DNA of 64,000 nt, taken from assembly GCF_018885265.1 (NCBI RefSeq), contig NZ_CP076538.1, forward strand, positions 7,104,001 through 7,168,000, in the 5' to 3' direction. Source of the DNA: Amycolatopsis aidingensis. Its GTDB lineage: Bacteria; Actinomycetota; Actinomycetes; Mycobacteriales; Pseudonocardiaceae. Below the pieces are notes generated by a model. That model was not told the DNA's origin. It searched no databases and was given only the letters and a program-made list of their open reading frames with translations. The translations under genes and the position numbers were made by a program. Positions 43,693 through 51,811 of this stretch are shown piece by piece (the stretch's first letter is position 1; each line of letters starts with the position of its first letter).

Positions 43693-45012
43693 TCACCCGA
43701 CGTTCACCCGCGGCTCTTTGGGCAGGTCCCGCTGCCGTCGCATCGGACCGGGTACGAGAGTCAACCCGGAGAGCATGAACAGAGCAGCCATGCAGAACAA
43801 CGTCGCCCGTGGACCGATCACCGTGGCCAGCGCACCGCCCAACAGCGCGCCGACCGGGATCGTGCTGTAGTTGATGACGAGCATGGTCGAGACCACCTTG
43901 CCCTGCAGATCGGCCGGGCAGTAGGTCTGGCGGAAGCTGCTTAGGATGATGTTGCCGGACACGACCGACACCAGCATCACCAGCGAGCCAGCGATGAACA
44001 GCAGGATTCCCGGCCCCGGGGCAGCAAGCGGAACGAGCAGCGCGGCAGGACCGGCGCACAGTTGCCAGATGAACAGTCCCCGGCCAGTGCCGAAACGGCG
44101 GCTTATCGGTTGGGCAGCCAGCGCGCCCAGAATTCCCCCGATGCTGATCGCAGCAAGCGCCAGACCCACGACCACGGGACTGGCGTCGAGCGTCCGGACA
44201 AGGAAGACGACCCTGATCGCCTCATAACCGTCGATCGCCAGGTTCGCCAGCGCGCAGTAGAACACGATGGGCCGAAGGTAGGGGTCACTGGCGACGAACC
44301 GGAGTCCGACGAGAATCTGCCTGCGAATGGGCAAACGGTCCGCGGCGGGGCGTAGGCGTGGCGCCGACCGCCGAGACCGCAGCAAGCACACGGTCGACAC
44401 GAGGAAGGTCACGGCGTTGAACAGCAGGCCGACAACTGCTCCTACCCATTGGGCGAGCACACCCGCGACTGTGGGGCCGACGATATCCGCAGCCGACTCG
44501 CTGCCTTGCAGCTTGGCGTTTGCCTCGATCAGGTGTTCCTTACCGATTATCTCCGGCAGGTAGACTCGGTAGGCGGTGTTGAAGAAGACCGAAGCAGTGC
44601 CAGCGACGACAGCGGCGATCACCAGCCAAGTATAGCTCAGGACGCCGAACCACCAGGCGAGCGGGGCGCTCGCGAACGCCACCACGGACACGAAGTTGCA
44701 GGCGACCATGACCGCACGCCGAGGAAGCTGGTCGACCCAGACACCGGCAGGTAGGCCGACGACCAACCATGGCACCCATGACGCTGCGGCCAGCGCCGCG
44801 ACTTGAAAGGTGCTGGACTGCAGGGTAACCACTGCGATAAGGGGCATGGTGGCAACCGCCACGCTGTTCCCCACAGCGCTCGTGGTTTCTCCGAACCATA
44901 GCAGGAAGAATGTCCTGTCGAGCAAGAGCCCCAGCCGCTTCCGGACGGCGCCCGTGGTGCCGGGGACGCCGGAGCCAGCGGATGCCTCGGAAACATCCGT
45001 CTCGTTCGTCAT
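43693..45012 (-). CDS. MFS exporter (MFS_3/EntS-like)
   Basis: 439 residues from ATG 45012 (GGGGAGAG upstream). About twelve hydrophobic helices are visible, e.g. TFFLLWFGETTSAVGNSVAV, VPWLVVGLPAGVWVDQLPRR (motif-A-like), WLVIAAVVAGTASVFFNTAY, VVGLALAAISIGGILGALAA and ILLFIAGSLVMLVSVVSGNI. Members of this subfamily export siderophores and antibiotics. It is divergent from the ATP-grasp and amidinotransferase genes across a 294-bp gap, a common arrangement for self-resistance export in biosynthetic clusters. Confidence 0.9.
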   Translation of the reverse strand: MTNETDVSEASAGSGVPGTTGAVRKRLGLLLDRTFFLLWFGETTSAVGNSVAVATMPLIAVVTLQSSTFQVAALAAASWVPWLVVGLPAGVWVDQLPRRAVMVACNFVSVVAFASAPLAWWFGVLSYTWLVIAAVVAGTASVFFNTAYRVYLPEIIGKEHLIEANAKLQGSESAADIVGPTVAGVLAQWVGAVVGLLFNAVTFLVSTVCLLRSRRSAPRLRPAADRLPIRRQILVGLRFVASDPYLRPIVFYCALANLAIDGYEAIRVVFLVRTLDASPVVVGLALAAISIGGILGALAAQPISRRFGTGRGLFIWQLCAGPAALLVPLAAPGPGILLFIAGSLVMLVSVVSGNIILSSFRQTYCPADLQGKVVSTMLVINYSTIPVGALLGGALATVIGPRATLFCMAALFMLSGLTLVPGPMRRQRDLPKEPRVNVG

Positions 45013-45306
45013 GCTGCTCTCCCCAGTCAATGATCTGCGGATCGTCACGTTACTCCGGCCGGCCTCACTCGCCGGCCGGTGACCAGTACAACCAGCCGGA
45101 CCGTCGACTCGCTATCGCTCCCGCGCGCCCCGGCGCGATACGCGGGACACCGGCGATGGGGTTTGCATACCGGATCGATAGGCGCTGCCTGTTGACTCTT
45201 TCTCAGCCGTCCCGGCCGAGGCCAGACGGCATCTCCTGCGGGTTCGAAGGAAGGTGGTCAGTGTGCTGTCTCGTCGCCTGAGCTGCTTCCCGTGCGGGGA
45301 CCGTTA
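45013..45306. promoter_or_regulatory. Divergent promoter region MFS / ATP-grasp
   Basis: This 294-bp spacer has no gene. It must drive the exporter to the left and the ligase-amidinotransferase pair to the right. No clear operator repeats were identified by eye. Confidence 0.4.
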
Positions 45307-46188
45307 ATGCGCATCGGAGTGCTCGGCTGGGACCGCGAAGAGTCGGAATCGCTCAGCCTCCTCGAACATGGGCTCTACCGAGGGCATGACATGACGCTGT
45401 TCACCCTCGACGACGTGGGGTGCCGACCGGGTGGAACCGGTGTCGAACCCTGTGTCGGGCAGATGCCGGTCAGTACGTTCGACCTCATCATGTGCAGGCC
45501 GGAGCTCAGGCCCGACCGGATCCAGATCGACTACGAGCGGTTCGCACTACTGTCCGATGTTCCCGGTGTGGTGACGATGGACGCCGCCACACCCTACTTC
45601 CTGGTGGAGAACAAGCTGCTCGCGCTGCGCCAGTTGGCCGATGTGGGGTTGCCGATCGCGCCCAGCCTGACCTGCACAACGGTCGCGGAAGTCGCGGACG
45701 CTCTTGAGCGTTGGGGACGCGTCGTGCTCAAGCCCTCCTTCGGATATGGCGGGAACGACGTGGAACGTGTCGGTGAGGTGGAAGCGGACCGGCCGGTGAT
45801 CGACTATCTGCTCGGCAGGTATCGTTTGCTGTTGTGCCAACCTTTCCTGCCGCATCCGGAAGGAGACTTCCGCATCACGGTTGTCGGTGACCGGGCTCCG
45901 CTGAACTTCCGACGAGTGCCAGCTTCGGACCACTGGAAGGCCAACACGATGCTCGGCGCGACTGTCCACGAGGCCGAACCTCCCGCCGAGTTGATCGATA
46001 TGGCGATCGAAGCGGCACGGGCGGTCGGCATCACGGTCGCTGGCCTCGACTTCGTGCCCGACGGCAACGGCTACCGCATTCTGGAGATCAACAACACCCC
46101 CGGCTGGTATCTCTCCCGCAAGGAACTGCGGACGCATCTCCTGGACGCCATCTTCCTGGCGGCAGAATCCCATCCCGACCTTCGTTGA
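45307..46188 (+). CDS. RimK-like ATP-grasp ligase
   Basis: 293 residues from ATG 45307. Motifs: MRIGVLGWDREESESLSLLE, YFLVENKLLALRQLADVGLP, RVVLKPSFGYGGNDVERVGE (ATP-binding glycine loop), LLLCQPFLPHPEGDFRITVV and the Mg2+-binding end VAGLDFVPDGNGYRILEINN. RimK-type ligases join an amino acid or amine to a carboxylate using ATP. It lies 12 bp before the amidinotransferase gene and probably acts with it, for example by ligating the guanidinylated building block. Confidence 0.9.
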   Translation: MRIGVLGWDREESESLSLLEHGLYRGHDMTLFTLDDVGCRPGGTGVEPCVGQMPVSTFDLIMCRPELRPDRIQIDYERFALLSDVPGVVTMDAATPYFLVENKLLALRQLADVGLPIAPSLTCTTVAEVADALERWGRVVLKPSFGYGGNDVERVGEVEADRPVIDYLLGRYRLLLCQPFLPHPEGDFRITVVGDRAPLNFRRVPASDHWKANTMLGATVHEAEPPAELIDMAIEAARAVGITVAGLDFVPDGNGYRILEINNTPGWYLSRKELRTHLLDAIFLAAESHPDLR

Positions 46189-46200
46189 TGAGGAGTCGTC

Positions 46201-47364
46201 ATGTCTGGACAGTTCATGGCTTCGATGGCAAGCGACGGCACGTACGAGAGCATCGCCGGCGCCGGTGCCGAACCGCCAGTCGTCAACTCGTACGATCACT
46301 GGTCCAGCTTGGAGGAGGTGATTGTCGGGGAACCTTCCTTTCTTGCCTACGACGACGACGTAAGCTTCCGGTTGTTCTTCTGCGCCGACCTGGACTCCCC
46401 GGTGTCGCCGGGTGTACGGGAGCCGTGGACGGTACCCACCGGCACGTTGGCGGAACGGCAGCTCGCGAAGGAGATGGCGGAAGACCTTGCCGCTTTCGTC
46501 GATTTGCTGCAGGAACACGACGTGCGAGTGCGCACACCCGAGACTCGGCCCGATCCGCGGCGCGTGGAGACTCCGGACTGGTGGACGATCGATGGGCATT
46601 CCGTCATGCCACGAGACCTACTCCTGGTCGTGGGCGACGAAATCATCGAAACGGCACCGCTCGTTCGCTGCCGGTACCTGGAGGCTGACCTCTACAAGGA
46701 TCTGCTTATCGAGTATTTTGCCCGTGGGGCGAAATGGACCGTAGCCCCGCACTCCCGGTTACGCCCCGAGAACTTTGACTACACGTACGCGCTGGCCAAC
46801 GGGTACACCGGCCCGGTACCAGCGAACCCGCGGTACGAGATTATGTTCGACGGCGCGCAGACGGTCCGTATCGGCCGGGATGTGCTGTTCAACTGCTCGA
46901 CGGAGAACCACCGGCTGGGCATGCGCTGGCTCGCCCGGCACCTCGGCGACAACTACCGGGTGCACGAGATCAACGTGGTCGACAACCATGTCGACACGCG
47001 CGTCGTCCCGCTGCGCCCTGGAACCCTGCTGCTGCATCACGATGTGCGACTCTCACAGTTACCCGCGTTTCTCCACGACTGGGACATCATCCGTTACTCC
47101 CCGCCGCCTGACCGCCTCGGCCGCGATCTCTACGGTGACCGCCCGGTGCTCTCAGCGCCGTCGCTGGGGATGAACGTTCTGTCGCTCGACGAGGAACGCG
47201 TCGTGGTGCAGGAGGATGAAACGGCACTGATGAAGGATCTCGCCAAAGCCGGCTTCAACCCGTTGCCTTGCCGATGGCGGCACGGGCGCATCGTGGGCGG
47301 AGGCTTTCATTGCATGACCTTGGACGTGCGCCGCCGCAGTGTCCTTGAGGACTACACCTCCTGA
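46201..47364 (+). CDS. Glycine-amidinotransferase-like enzyme (guanidine installation)
   Basis: 387 residues, typical for the family (AGAT, StrB1, SxtG). Motifs: VNSYDHWSSLEEVIVG, LPARDLLL-like VMPRDLLLVVGDEIIE, FDGAQTVRIGRDVLFNCST, the His/Asp region VHEINVVDNHVDTRVVPLRP, and the active-site Cys in GGGFHCMTLDVRR. The enzyme moves an amidino group from arginine to an amine, giving a guanidine and ornithine. ATG 46201 follows GAGGAG. It is direct evidence that the cluster's product or an intermediate carries a guanidino group. Confidence 0.94.
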   Translation: MSGQFMASMASDGTYESIAGAGAEPPVVNSYDHWSSLEEVIVGEPSFLAYDDDVSFRLFFCADLDSPVSPGVREPWTVPTGTLAERQLAKEMAEDLAAFVDLLQEHDVRVRTPETRPDPRRVETPDWWTIDGHSVMPRDLLLVVGDEIIETAPLVRCRYLEADLYKDLLIEYFARGAKWTVAPHSRLRPENFDYTYALANGYTGPVPANPRYEIMFDGAQTVRIGRDVLFNCSTENHRLGMRWLARHLGDNYRVHEINVVDNHVDTRVVPLRPGTLLLHHDVRLSQLPAFLHDWDIIRYSPPPDRLGRDLYGDRPVLSAPSLGMNVLSLDEERVVVQEDETALMKDLAKAGFNPLPCRWRHGRIVGGGFHCMTLDVRRRSVLEDYTS

Positions 47365-47984
47365 GTCGAGAAGACCTGGACCGTTCCCGGTTGGGTGGAC
47401 ATTGGGAGGGTCGCCCGGTTCTTCGGGAGATATGGGTGTGGGTTCGACATGCCGTCGATTTACCAAGGAGTACAAGGCGCAGGCAGTCGAGTTTGTCATC
47501 GATGCTCTTCGGTCTATTGTCGAGGTCGCACGCAATATCGGTGTGCACGAGATGACGCTGGGGAAATGGGTGAAGAAGGCCAGGGAGTCTGACGACTCGG
47601 CGGGTAAGCCGCTGGAGGATTCCGAACGCGCCGAGCTGGCGGTTGTGCGCGGAGAACGTCCATCTGAAGATGCAGGACACCGACGCTGCCAGGTGCGACA
47701 GGCGATCACCAGCAGAATGAGACCGCATCCCGGCCAATGAGCTGGCGTACGGACGCCGTAAGCCGACCACACCGCCAGCGGAACCGGATGCAGCAGCGTG
47801 AAGGCGTGCTCGACGACTCTCCGGCGGATGCCGAACCCGAGCCGTGTCCAGCGCTCCGACGGGCCGCGATCCTTCGATCACTGCAGGTCAAAGGTACCCC
47901 TCAGGCTTCCCCGGTGATCGAACTTGTGTTCTACTCTGGTTGTTGGCGTAAGGACAGCCGGGGTGTTGCCCTGCGGGCTGCCCA
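47365..47984. other. Mobile-element debris without an intact gene
   Basis: This region contains the IS3-type fragment listed separately. On the minus strand between about 47650 and 47890 it also has weak transposase-like shreds in mixed frames. No intact reading frame or RNA gene was recognised. Confidence 0.45.
47432..47650 (+). pseudogene. IS3-family orfA fragment
   Basis: RRFTKEYKAQAVEFVIDALR, SIVEVARNIGVHEMTLGKWV, KKARESDDSAGKPLEDSERA match the HTH N-terminus of IS3-type OrfA. The following coiled coil (ENVHLKMQ) is reached only by a frameshift, and no orfB follows. Confidence 0.78.
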
Positions 47985-48008
47985 GTGAGCATGCGGGAGG
48001 TGCGAGCG

Positions 48009-48359
48009 ATGGGTCGGGATCCCCTCTACGAGGCCCGGCACGAGGTCGGGAGGCTGGCCGATGAGTTCCGTGCGCTGACCCGGGCCGCCCCGCCGTTCAA
48101 GGTCGTCGAGAGCGACGCAGAGCTGTTGATCTGGGACACCCGATCCGACCTGCGACTCGGTGTGCTGGACGGCCCGTCCTGCTCGTCGATGGCGAACTAC
48201 CTCAACCTCGTGCACCCTTACAGCGGATACGCGTTGGCCGAGTTGCTGTGGCGCATCGGCGGACATGGTGGCGGGGGCGACATCGTCAACGCGGCACAGA
48301 GCCTTTTCATCTCGATGGGGCTCGCGTCGCGGCCAAGCACCTGGCGCCGCCGACGGTGA
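48009..48359 (+). CDS. Hypothetical protein
   Basis: 116 residues from ATG 48009 (GGGAGG at 47995-48000). The sequence includes EARHEVGRLADEFRALTRAA, PPFKVVESDAELLIWDTRSD, LRLGVLDGPSCSSMANYLNL and GGGGDIVNAAQSLFISMGLA, with a basic C-terminus. It has the composition of a genuine soluble protein, but the family is not recognised. It is the last gene before the tRNA-Lys and is probably part of the island. Confidence 0.5.
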   Translation: MGRDPLYEARHEVGRLADEFRALTRAAPPFKVVESDAELLIWDTRSDLRLGVLDGPSCSSMANYLNLVHPYSGYALAELLWRIGGHGGGGDIVNAAQSLFISMGLASRPSTWRRRR

Positions 48360-48490
48360 CTGTCGAACGTGTCCGTGTCTCGCCTCAGCGGCTCCTGGGC
48401 CGCCGGGTCCTCGGAAGTGCGTCCAGCCAGGCACGCGACGCATCGGCAGTTTGCCGACGGATGAGACGGCGCCTGACCTGCGGAAATCTG

Positions 48491-48563
48491 TGGGCCGCCC
48501 GGGGCTCGAACCCGGAACCTATGGATTAAAAGTCCACAGCTCTACCAATTGAGCTAACGGCCC
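48491..48563 (-). tRNA. tRNA-Lys(TTT)
   Basis: A complete cloverleaf on the minus strand: acceptor GGGCCGT/GCGGCCC, D arm with GCTC..GAGC, anticodon stem TGGA/TCCA with loop CTTTTAA (anticodon TTT), T arm CCGGG-TTCGAGC-CCCGG and discriminator A. The 3' CCA is not encoded. Its 3' end faces the island, and a partial second copy lies at 2001-2047. Confidence 0.96.
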
Positions 48564-48703
48564 GTCGCCAGTGAGTCTAACGGGCGGCTGGTTGCCGCCC
48601 CGCACGCCGGGCCAGCTCGGCCGCAACCAGGCAGTGCGGGTGGGCGAAGGCCCTCCTGTCGTGATTGCCAGCAAGGCGCGGGACAACGGGCTCGTGGAAG
48701 GAT

Positions 48704-49117
48704 TCACTTGGCGGTGGTGTCCGTGCGTCCGCTCCGGCGGTGGATGTCGCGGTGGTGGACACTGACAGTCAGCCCAGTTCGAGACATGAGGGTCGTGATC
48801 CGCTCTCCGATGGCCACGCTACGGTTGTGCCCGCCTTTGCAGCCGATCGCCATGGTGACGGCCCGGCCGGAGTACTGCTCGGCCTCGCGGAGGTACGGTT
48901 CCAGGAGGTCGAGCAGGGTCATCAGCCACGGTTCGACACGGGGCTGTGTGCACAGCCATTCCTGCACCACGGTGTCGCGGCCGGACAGGTCCGCGTACTC
49001 CGGCAGGCTGATCGGGTCCGGCATCCAGCGCACGTCCAACACGAGGTTCGCCACCGGCGGCGGGGCATGGTCGTAGCCGAACGTCACCAGATGCAGAATC
49101 GGCGGTGGCCCGTTCAC
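48704..49117 (-). CDS. Stand-alone RapZ C-terminal-domain protein
   Basis: About 137 residues from GTG 49117, whose GTGA overlaps the upstream stop. Features: ILHLVTFGYDHAPPPVANLV, LDVRWMPDPISLPEYADLSG and the signature GCKGGHNRSVAIGE, then VHHRDI near the end. This is the C-terminal domain of the RNase adaptor RapZ, which in E. coli senses glucosamine-6-phosphate, here without the N-terminal kinase-like domain. Its partner is unknown; tight coupling to a secreted or lipoprotein-like gene is unusual. Confidence 0.85.
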   Translation of the reverse strand: MNGPPPILHLVTFGYDHAPPPVANLVLDVRWMPDPISLPEYADLSGRDTVVQEWLCTQPRVEPWLMTLLDLLEPYLREAEQYSGRAVTMAIGCKGGHNRSVAIGERITTLMSRTGLTVSVHHRDIHRRSGRTDTTAK

Positions 49118-49968
49118 TGGTGCGAGTCCTTGAGCCCCGGCACCTCTGTACGGATAGGCGTGTCCAGGTACAGGGCCTGCGACCAACTGGAGATGGGCAC
49201 GCCATCCTTCGACTTGGTCATGGTGTGCTGCGGCGGGCCGCAGGCGAGCTTGTAGCCGAACAGGGTCTCCGACTGTGCGCCCTCGGCGCAGGAGCCTTCC
49301 CGGATGTGGGTGTGCAGCCAGTCTCGGACCGCGTTGCTGATCTCCGGGGTGGGGAACAGCGACGGCGCGAGGTAGGACACCTCTTGCACGAGGGCGTCCC
49401 GTAGTATCTTGCTGTACGTGTCTGGTGTTGTACTGTCAGTCGCGCCCTCCTGGAAGCCTAGGATCTTCACATGCTCGATTCGCTGGCTGCCCTCTGCAGG
49501 AGACCGCAGCACGAGCTGGTGGTTCCCTGTCCCGCGTGTCGGGTTTTCGCAGGTGGTGACGTCAGGTGTGACCTCGGCCGGGCGGCACCGATATTCGTGG
49601 AACCGAATGGTGTCTTGGAGTCCGGCGATGGTGACCGATTCCGGCCAGCACAGTTTCCGGCGCGGCTGTCCGTCCTGGCCGGAGCAGACGACCGGCACGC
49701 CCTCCAGGTCGGGCAGCTTCGGCTCGCTGGGTGTGGGGAGCGGCGGAAGCGTTGACGGCTCGGACCAGCGACTCGCGGCGTGCTCGGTCTCGGGCGGCGC
49801 GTCGGTGGTGTCGCAGGCCAGGCTCGTACCGGCCAGCCCGAGCATCAGGGCGCAGACGAGGACGGTGCGGCCGGTGGCGCGCCTCGTCGTGGCACGCTCG
49901 GCTGGTGGGTGCTCGCGCTTGCTGACACGAGCGAGGTCGTTACCCCGAGCGCGCTTGCCGGCGGTCAC
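49114..49968 (-). CDS. Putative exported protein or lipoprotein
   Basis: 284 residues from GTG 49968 (GGAGGA upstream). A basic N-terminus is followed by a signal segment TVLVCALMLGLAGTSLACDT with a possible lipobox Cys, then an acidic Pro-rich linker (SEPSTLPPLPTPSEPKLPDL). The mature part holds cysteines (VVCSGQ, RKLCWPE, YRCRPAE, TTCENP, GSCAEG, KLACGP) suggesting disulfides in an extracellular domain. The family is not recognised. It overlaps the RapZ-C gene. Confidence 0.7.
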   Translation of the reverse strand: MTAGKRARGNDLARVSKREHPPAERATTRRATGRTVLVCALMLGLAGTSLACDTTDAPPETEHAASRWSEPSTLPPLPTPSEPKLPDLEGVPVVCSGQDGQPRRKLCWPESVTIAGLQDTIRFHEYRCRPAEVTPDVTTCENPTRGTGNHQLVLRSPAEGSQRIEHVKILGFQEGATDSTTPDTYSKILRDALVQEVSYLAPSLFPTPEISNAVRDWLHTHIREGSCAEGAQSETLFGYKLACGPPQHTMTKSKDGVPISSWSQALYLDTPIRTEVPGLKDSHQ

Positions 49969-50146
49969 TTCACGTTCCTCCCGGAGCCGCCGGGGAGGTG
50001 CAGTTGGCTCACGATGTTCGCCGGGAGTATGATAAGTCGTGGCGTTTCCTCGCTGCGACAAGGAAATTTCCCCTCTTTTCCGATATGGCCTATGGCGTTG
50101 TGGGCACGTCCACGATGTGTGTGGCACGCCCGGTTGAATTGGCGCG

Positions 50147-50482
50147 TTAGCGGTACACGGGATCGGAGATCCGGGCGAATCCCTCGCGAACCGGGTCACG
50201 TCCGGCGGAGCTGTTGAGCATTCCTGGGTCCACGCGGGGGTCGACCTCGGTGCAGCTGCTTTCCCAACGCAGGTAGCCGTACACAGCGGCGGTCGCTTCG
50301 CGTCGTAGGGCTGCTTGAGCGTGAGAAGGCTGTTGTTCCCAGGTCCCCGACACCGTGCTCCTTCTGTGATGGAGCGCTTGAGCGGCTTCTTCCAATCCGG
50401 GGTGGCGACTAGGGCACACGGATAGTTCCTCCTGCGGAGGTGTTGGGGAGGTGCTGGACCCGGTCGGTCGTAGGCCCAGCAC
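50147..50482 (-). CDS. Hypothetical protein (weak call)
   Basis: 111 codons. The second half (TWEQQPSHAQAALRREATAA, VYGYLRWESSCTEVDPRVDP, REGFARISDPVYR) reads like a real protein, while the start is uncertain. It lies between the serine protease and the lipoprotein-like gene on the same strand. No family was recognised. Confidence 0.35.
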   Translation of the reverse strand: MLGLRPTGSSTSPTPPQEELSVCPSRHPGLEEAAQALHHRRSTVSGTWEQQPSHAQAALRREATAAVYGYLRWESSCTEVDPRVDPGMLNSSAGRDPVREGFARISDPVYR

Positions 50483-50496
50483 CTCGAACGGCGGGC

Positions 50497-51388
50497 TCAG
50501 GGGTTACCGGTGCGGGCCACCTGGTAGATCCAGTCCCGGAAGTCGGGCTGGCTGGTGTAGACGCCGGGTGCAACGCCGCACAGTTTCGTGGCGCCACGGC
50601 TGGAACCGCCAACGAGCTGGGGCACGCCGTTGACGAGCTTGTACGCGGGTCCGCCGGAGTCTCCATAGCAGGAGCCGTCGGTCCCGCTCGGGTTGTGGGT
50701 GCAGAGTTCCCCGGACGACAAGAAGGCGTCGGCGCAGCGAGACGGGGCGGCCACTGTGGTGTCCAACCGCTGGAGCTGGATCGGCAGGTCGCCGCTGTTG
50801 CTGTCGGGCTCGGTGTCGCCCCACCCGTAGAGGGTGATCTTGTTGTTCGGGTGGGCGGGGGGTTCGGGCCAGCTGCACGGTGGGCTGCTGCAGCAGGTGG
50901 TCGAGCTTGAGCATGGCGATGTCGTTGACCGGCTTCTTCGGCGCGCCCCGGGCCCAGTTCCAGCCTGGGTGCACGATGATCTTGGTAACCCATGCGGTCT
51001 CTCCACCCCGGGTCCGATTCACACTGCCCACGCGGACTTTGAACTTCTTGTCGGCAGTGGGGATCGGCGGCGCGGTCCAGTCGAAGACCTGATGCGCGAC
51101 CGGGGATCCGGAGGGCGGGTCGGTGACGCAATGCGCGGCGGTGACGACCCAGCCGCGGAAGACGAGCGCGCCGCCGCAGGTGTGGTAGTCGATGTACCTC
51201 TCGCCGTGGGCGGGCGCGTCGTACTGCAGCGAGGTGATGCCGGGCGGCGCGACCGAGGCGGGGTGCCCGCCGATGATGTACGGCTGTGCCTGTCCGAGAG
51301 GTGTGTCCGCGGCGAGCGCGGTGACCGAGGTGGCGACGGTGGTGAGGGTGGCCGCGACCGCCCCCAACAGCAAGGTTGTTCTCTTCAC
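50497..51388 (-). CDS. Secreted trypsin-like serine protease with an apparent frameshift
   Basis: The start MKRTTLLLGAVAATLTTVAT gives a classical signal peptide (TSVTALAADT). The S1 protease core follows: IIGGHPA, VVTAAHC (His), NDIAMLKL (Asp), then, in a different frame, ITLYGWGDTEPD, CYGDSGGPAYKLVNGVPQLV (Ser) and VYTSQPDFRDWIYQV. The frame changes at a G run (GCGGGGGG) near 50860. With all three catalytic residues preserved on both sides, either a sequencing error or a very recent mutation is likely. Confidence 0.85.
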
Positions 51389-51514
51389 GTGGATTCTTCC
51401 GGTTTCGCTTGGTTTGTTCGTCTACTACGAGCTATGTGCTGTCGATTGGTGAGGCGTACCGCGCGGCTAACGGCCGTGGGGATCCGCCCGTCCGATGCCG
51501 GGTTCGCTGGTCCG

Positions 51515-51745
51515 TCAACCTTTCTTCCGCATGGGTGGCGCGGAGGGCATTACCGCACGAGCCTTTTGTCGTGTGGGCTTGAGAGGAGGGTCTGCGGAGG
51601 CGTTATCGGCCTCGGATGGCCAATTAAGGGCGCCGCAGTCACCGAAGTGCAGGCAGTGCGCGATCTCTCGCGTATCCAGGGTCGCGGCCCGCTGTTCGAG
51701 GTCGGCGAGGATAGCGAGGAACGCAGGGTGGTGCATCGCCGTCAC
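51515..51745 (-). CDS. Small hypothetical protein
   Basis: 76 residues: MTAMHHPAFLAILADLEQRA, ATLDTREIAHCLHFGDCGAL, then a basic C-terminus. It follows the 99-residue gene at 51812-52111 by 66 bp on the same strand and may be cotranscribed. The family is not recognised. Confidence 0.45.
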   Translation of the reverse strand: MTAMHHPAFLAILADLEQRAATLDTREIAHCLHFGDCGALNWPSEADNASADPPLKPTRQKARAVMPSAPPMRKKG

Positions 51746-51811
51746 GATCGGGATTGTGCGGTGGGTACCGCAGCCTTCGATGCTGCCACAGGGGGTGATC
51801 TTCGCGACCCA

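Noticed and set aside
10840..47364. NRPS or PKS modules, carrier proteins or LysW-type amino-group carrier
   Set aside because: No adenylation, ketosynthase or carrier-protein signature (GxDSL-type phosphopantetheine site) or acidic LysW-like protein was found, so azinomycin- or ficellomycin-type carrier chemistry is not supported.
2001..48490. Integrase, excisionase or replication genes of an ICE or prophage
   Set aside because: No tyrosine or serine recombinase, FtsK-like transfer or replication initiator protein was recognised, so the block is called an island and not an active element.
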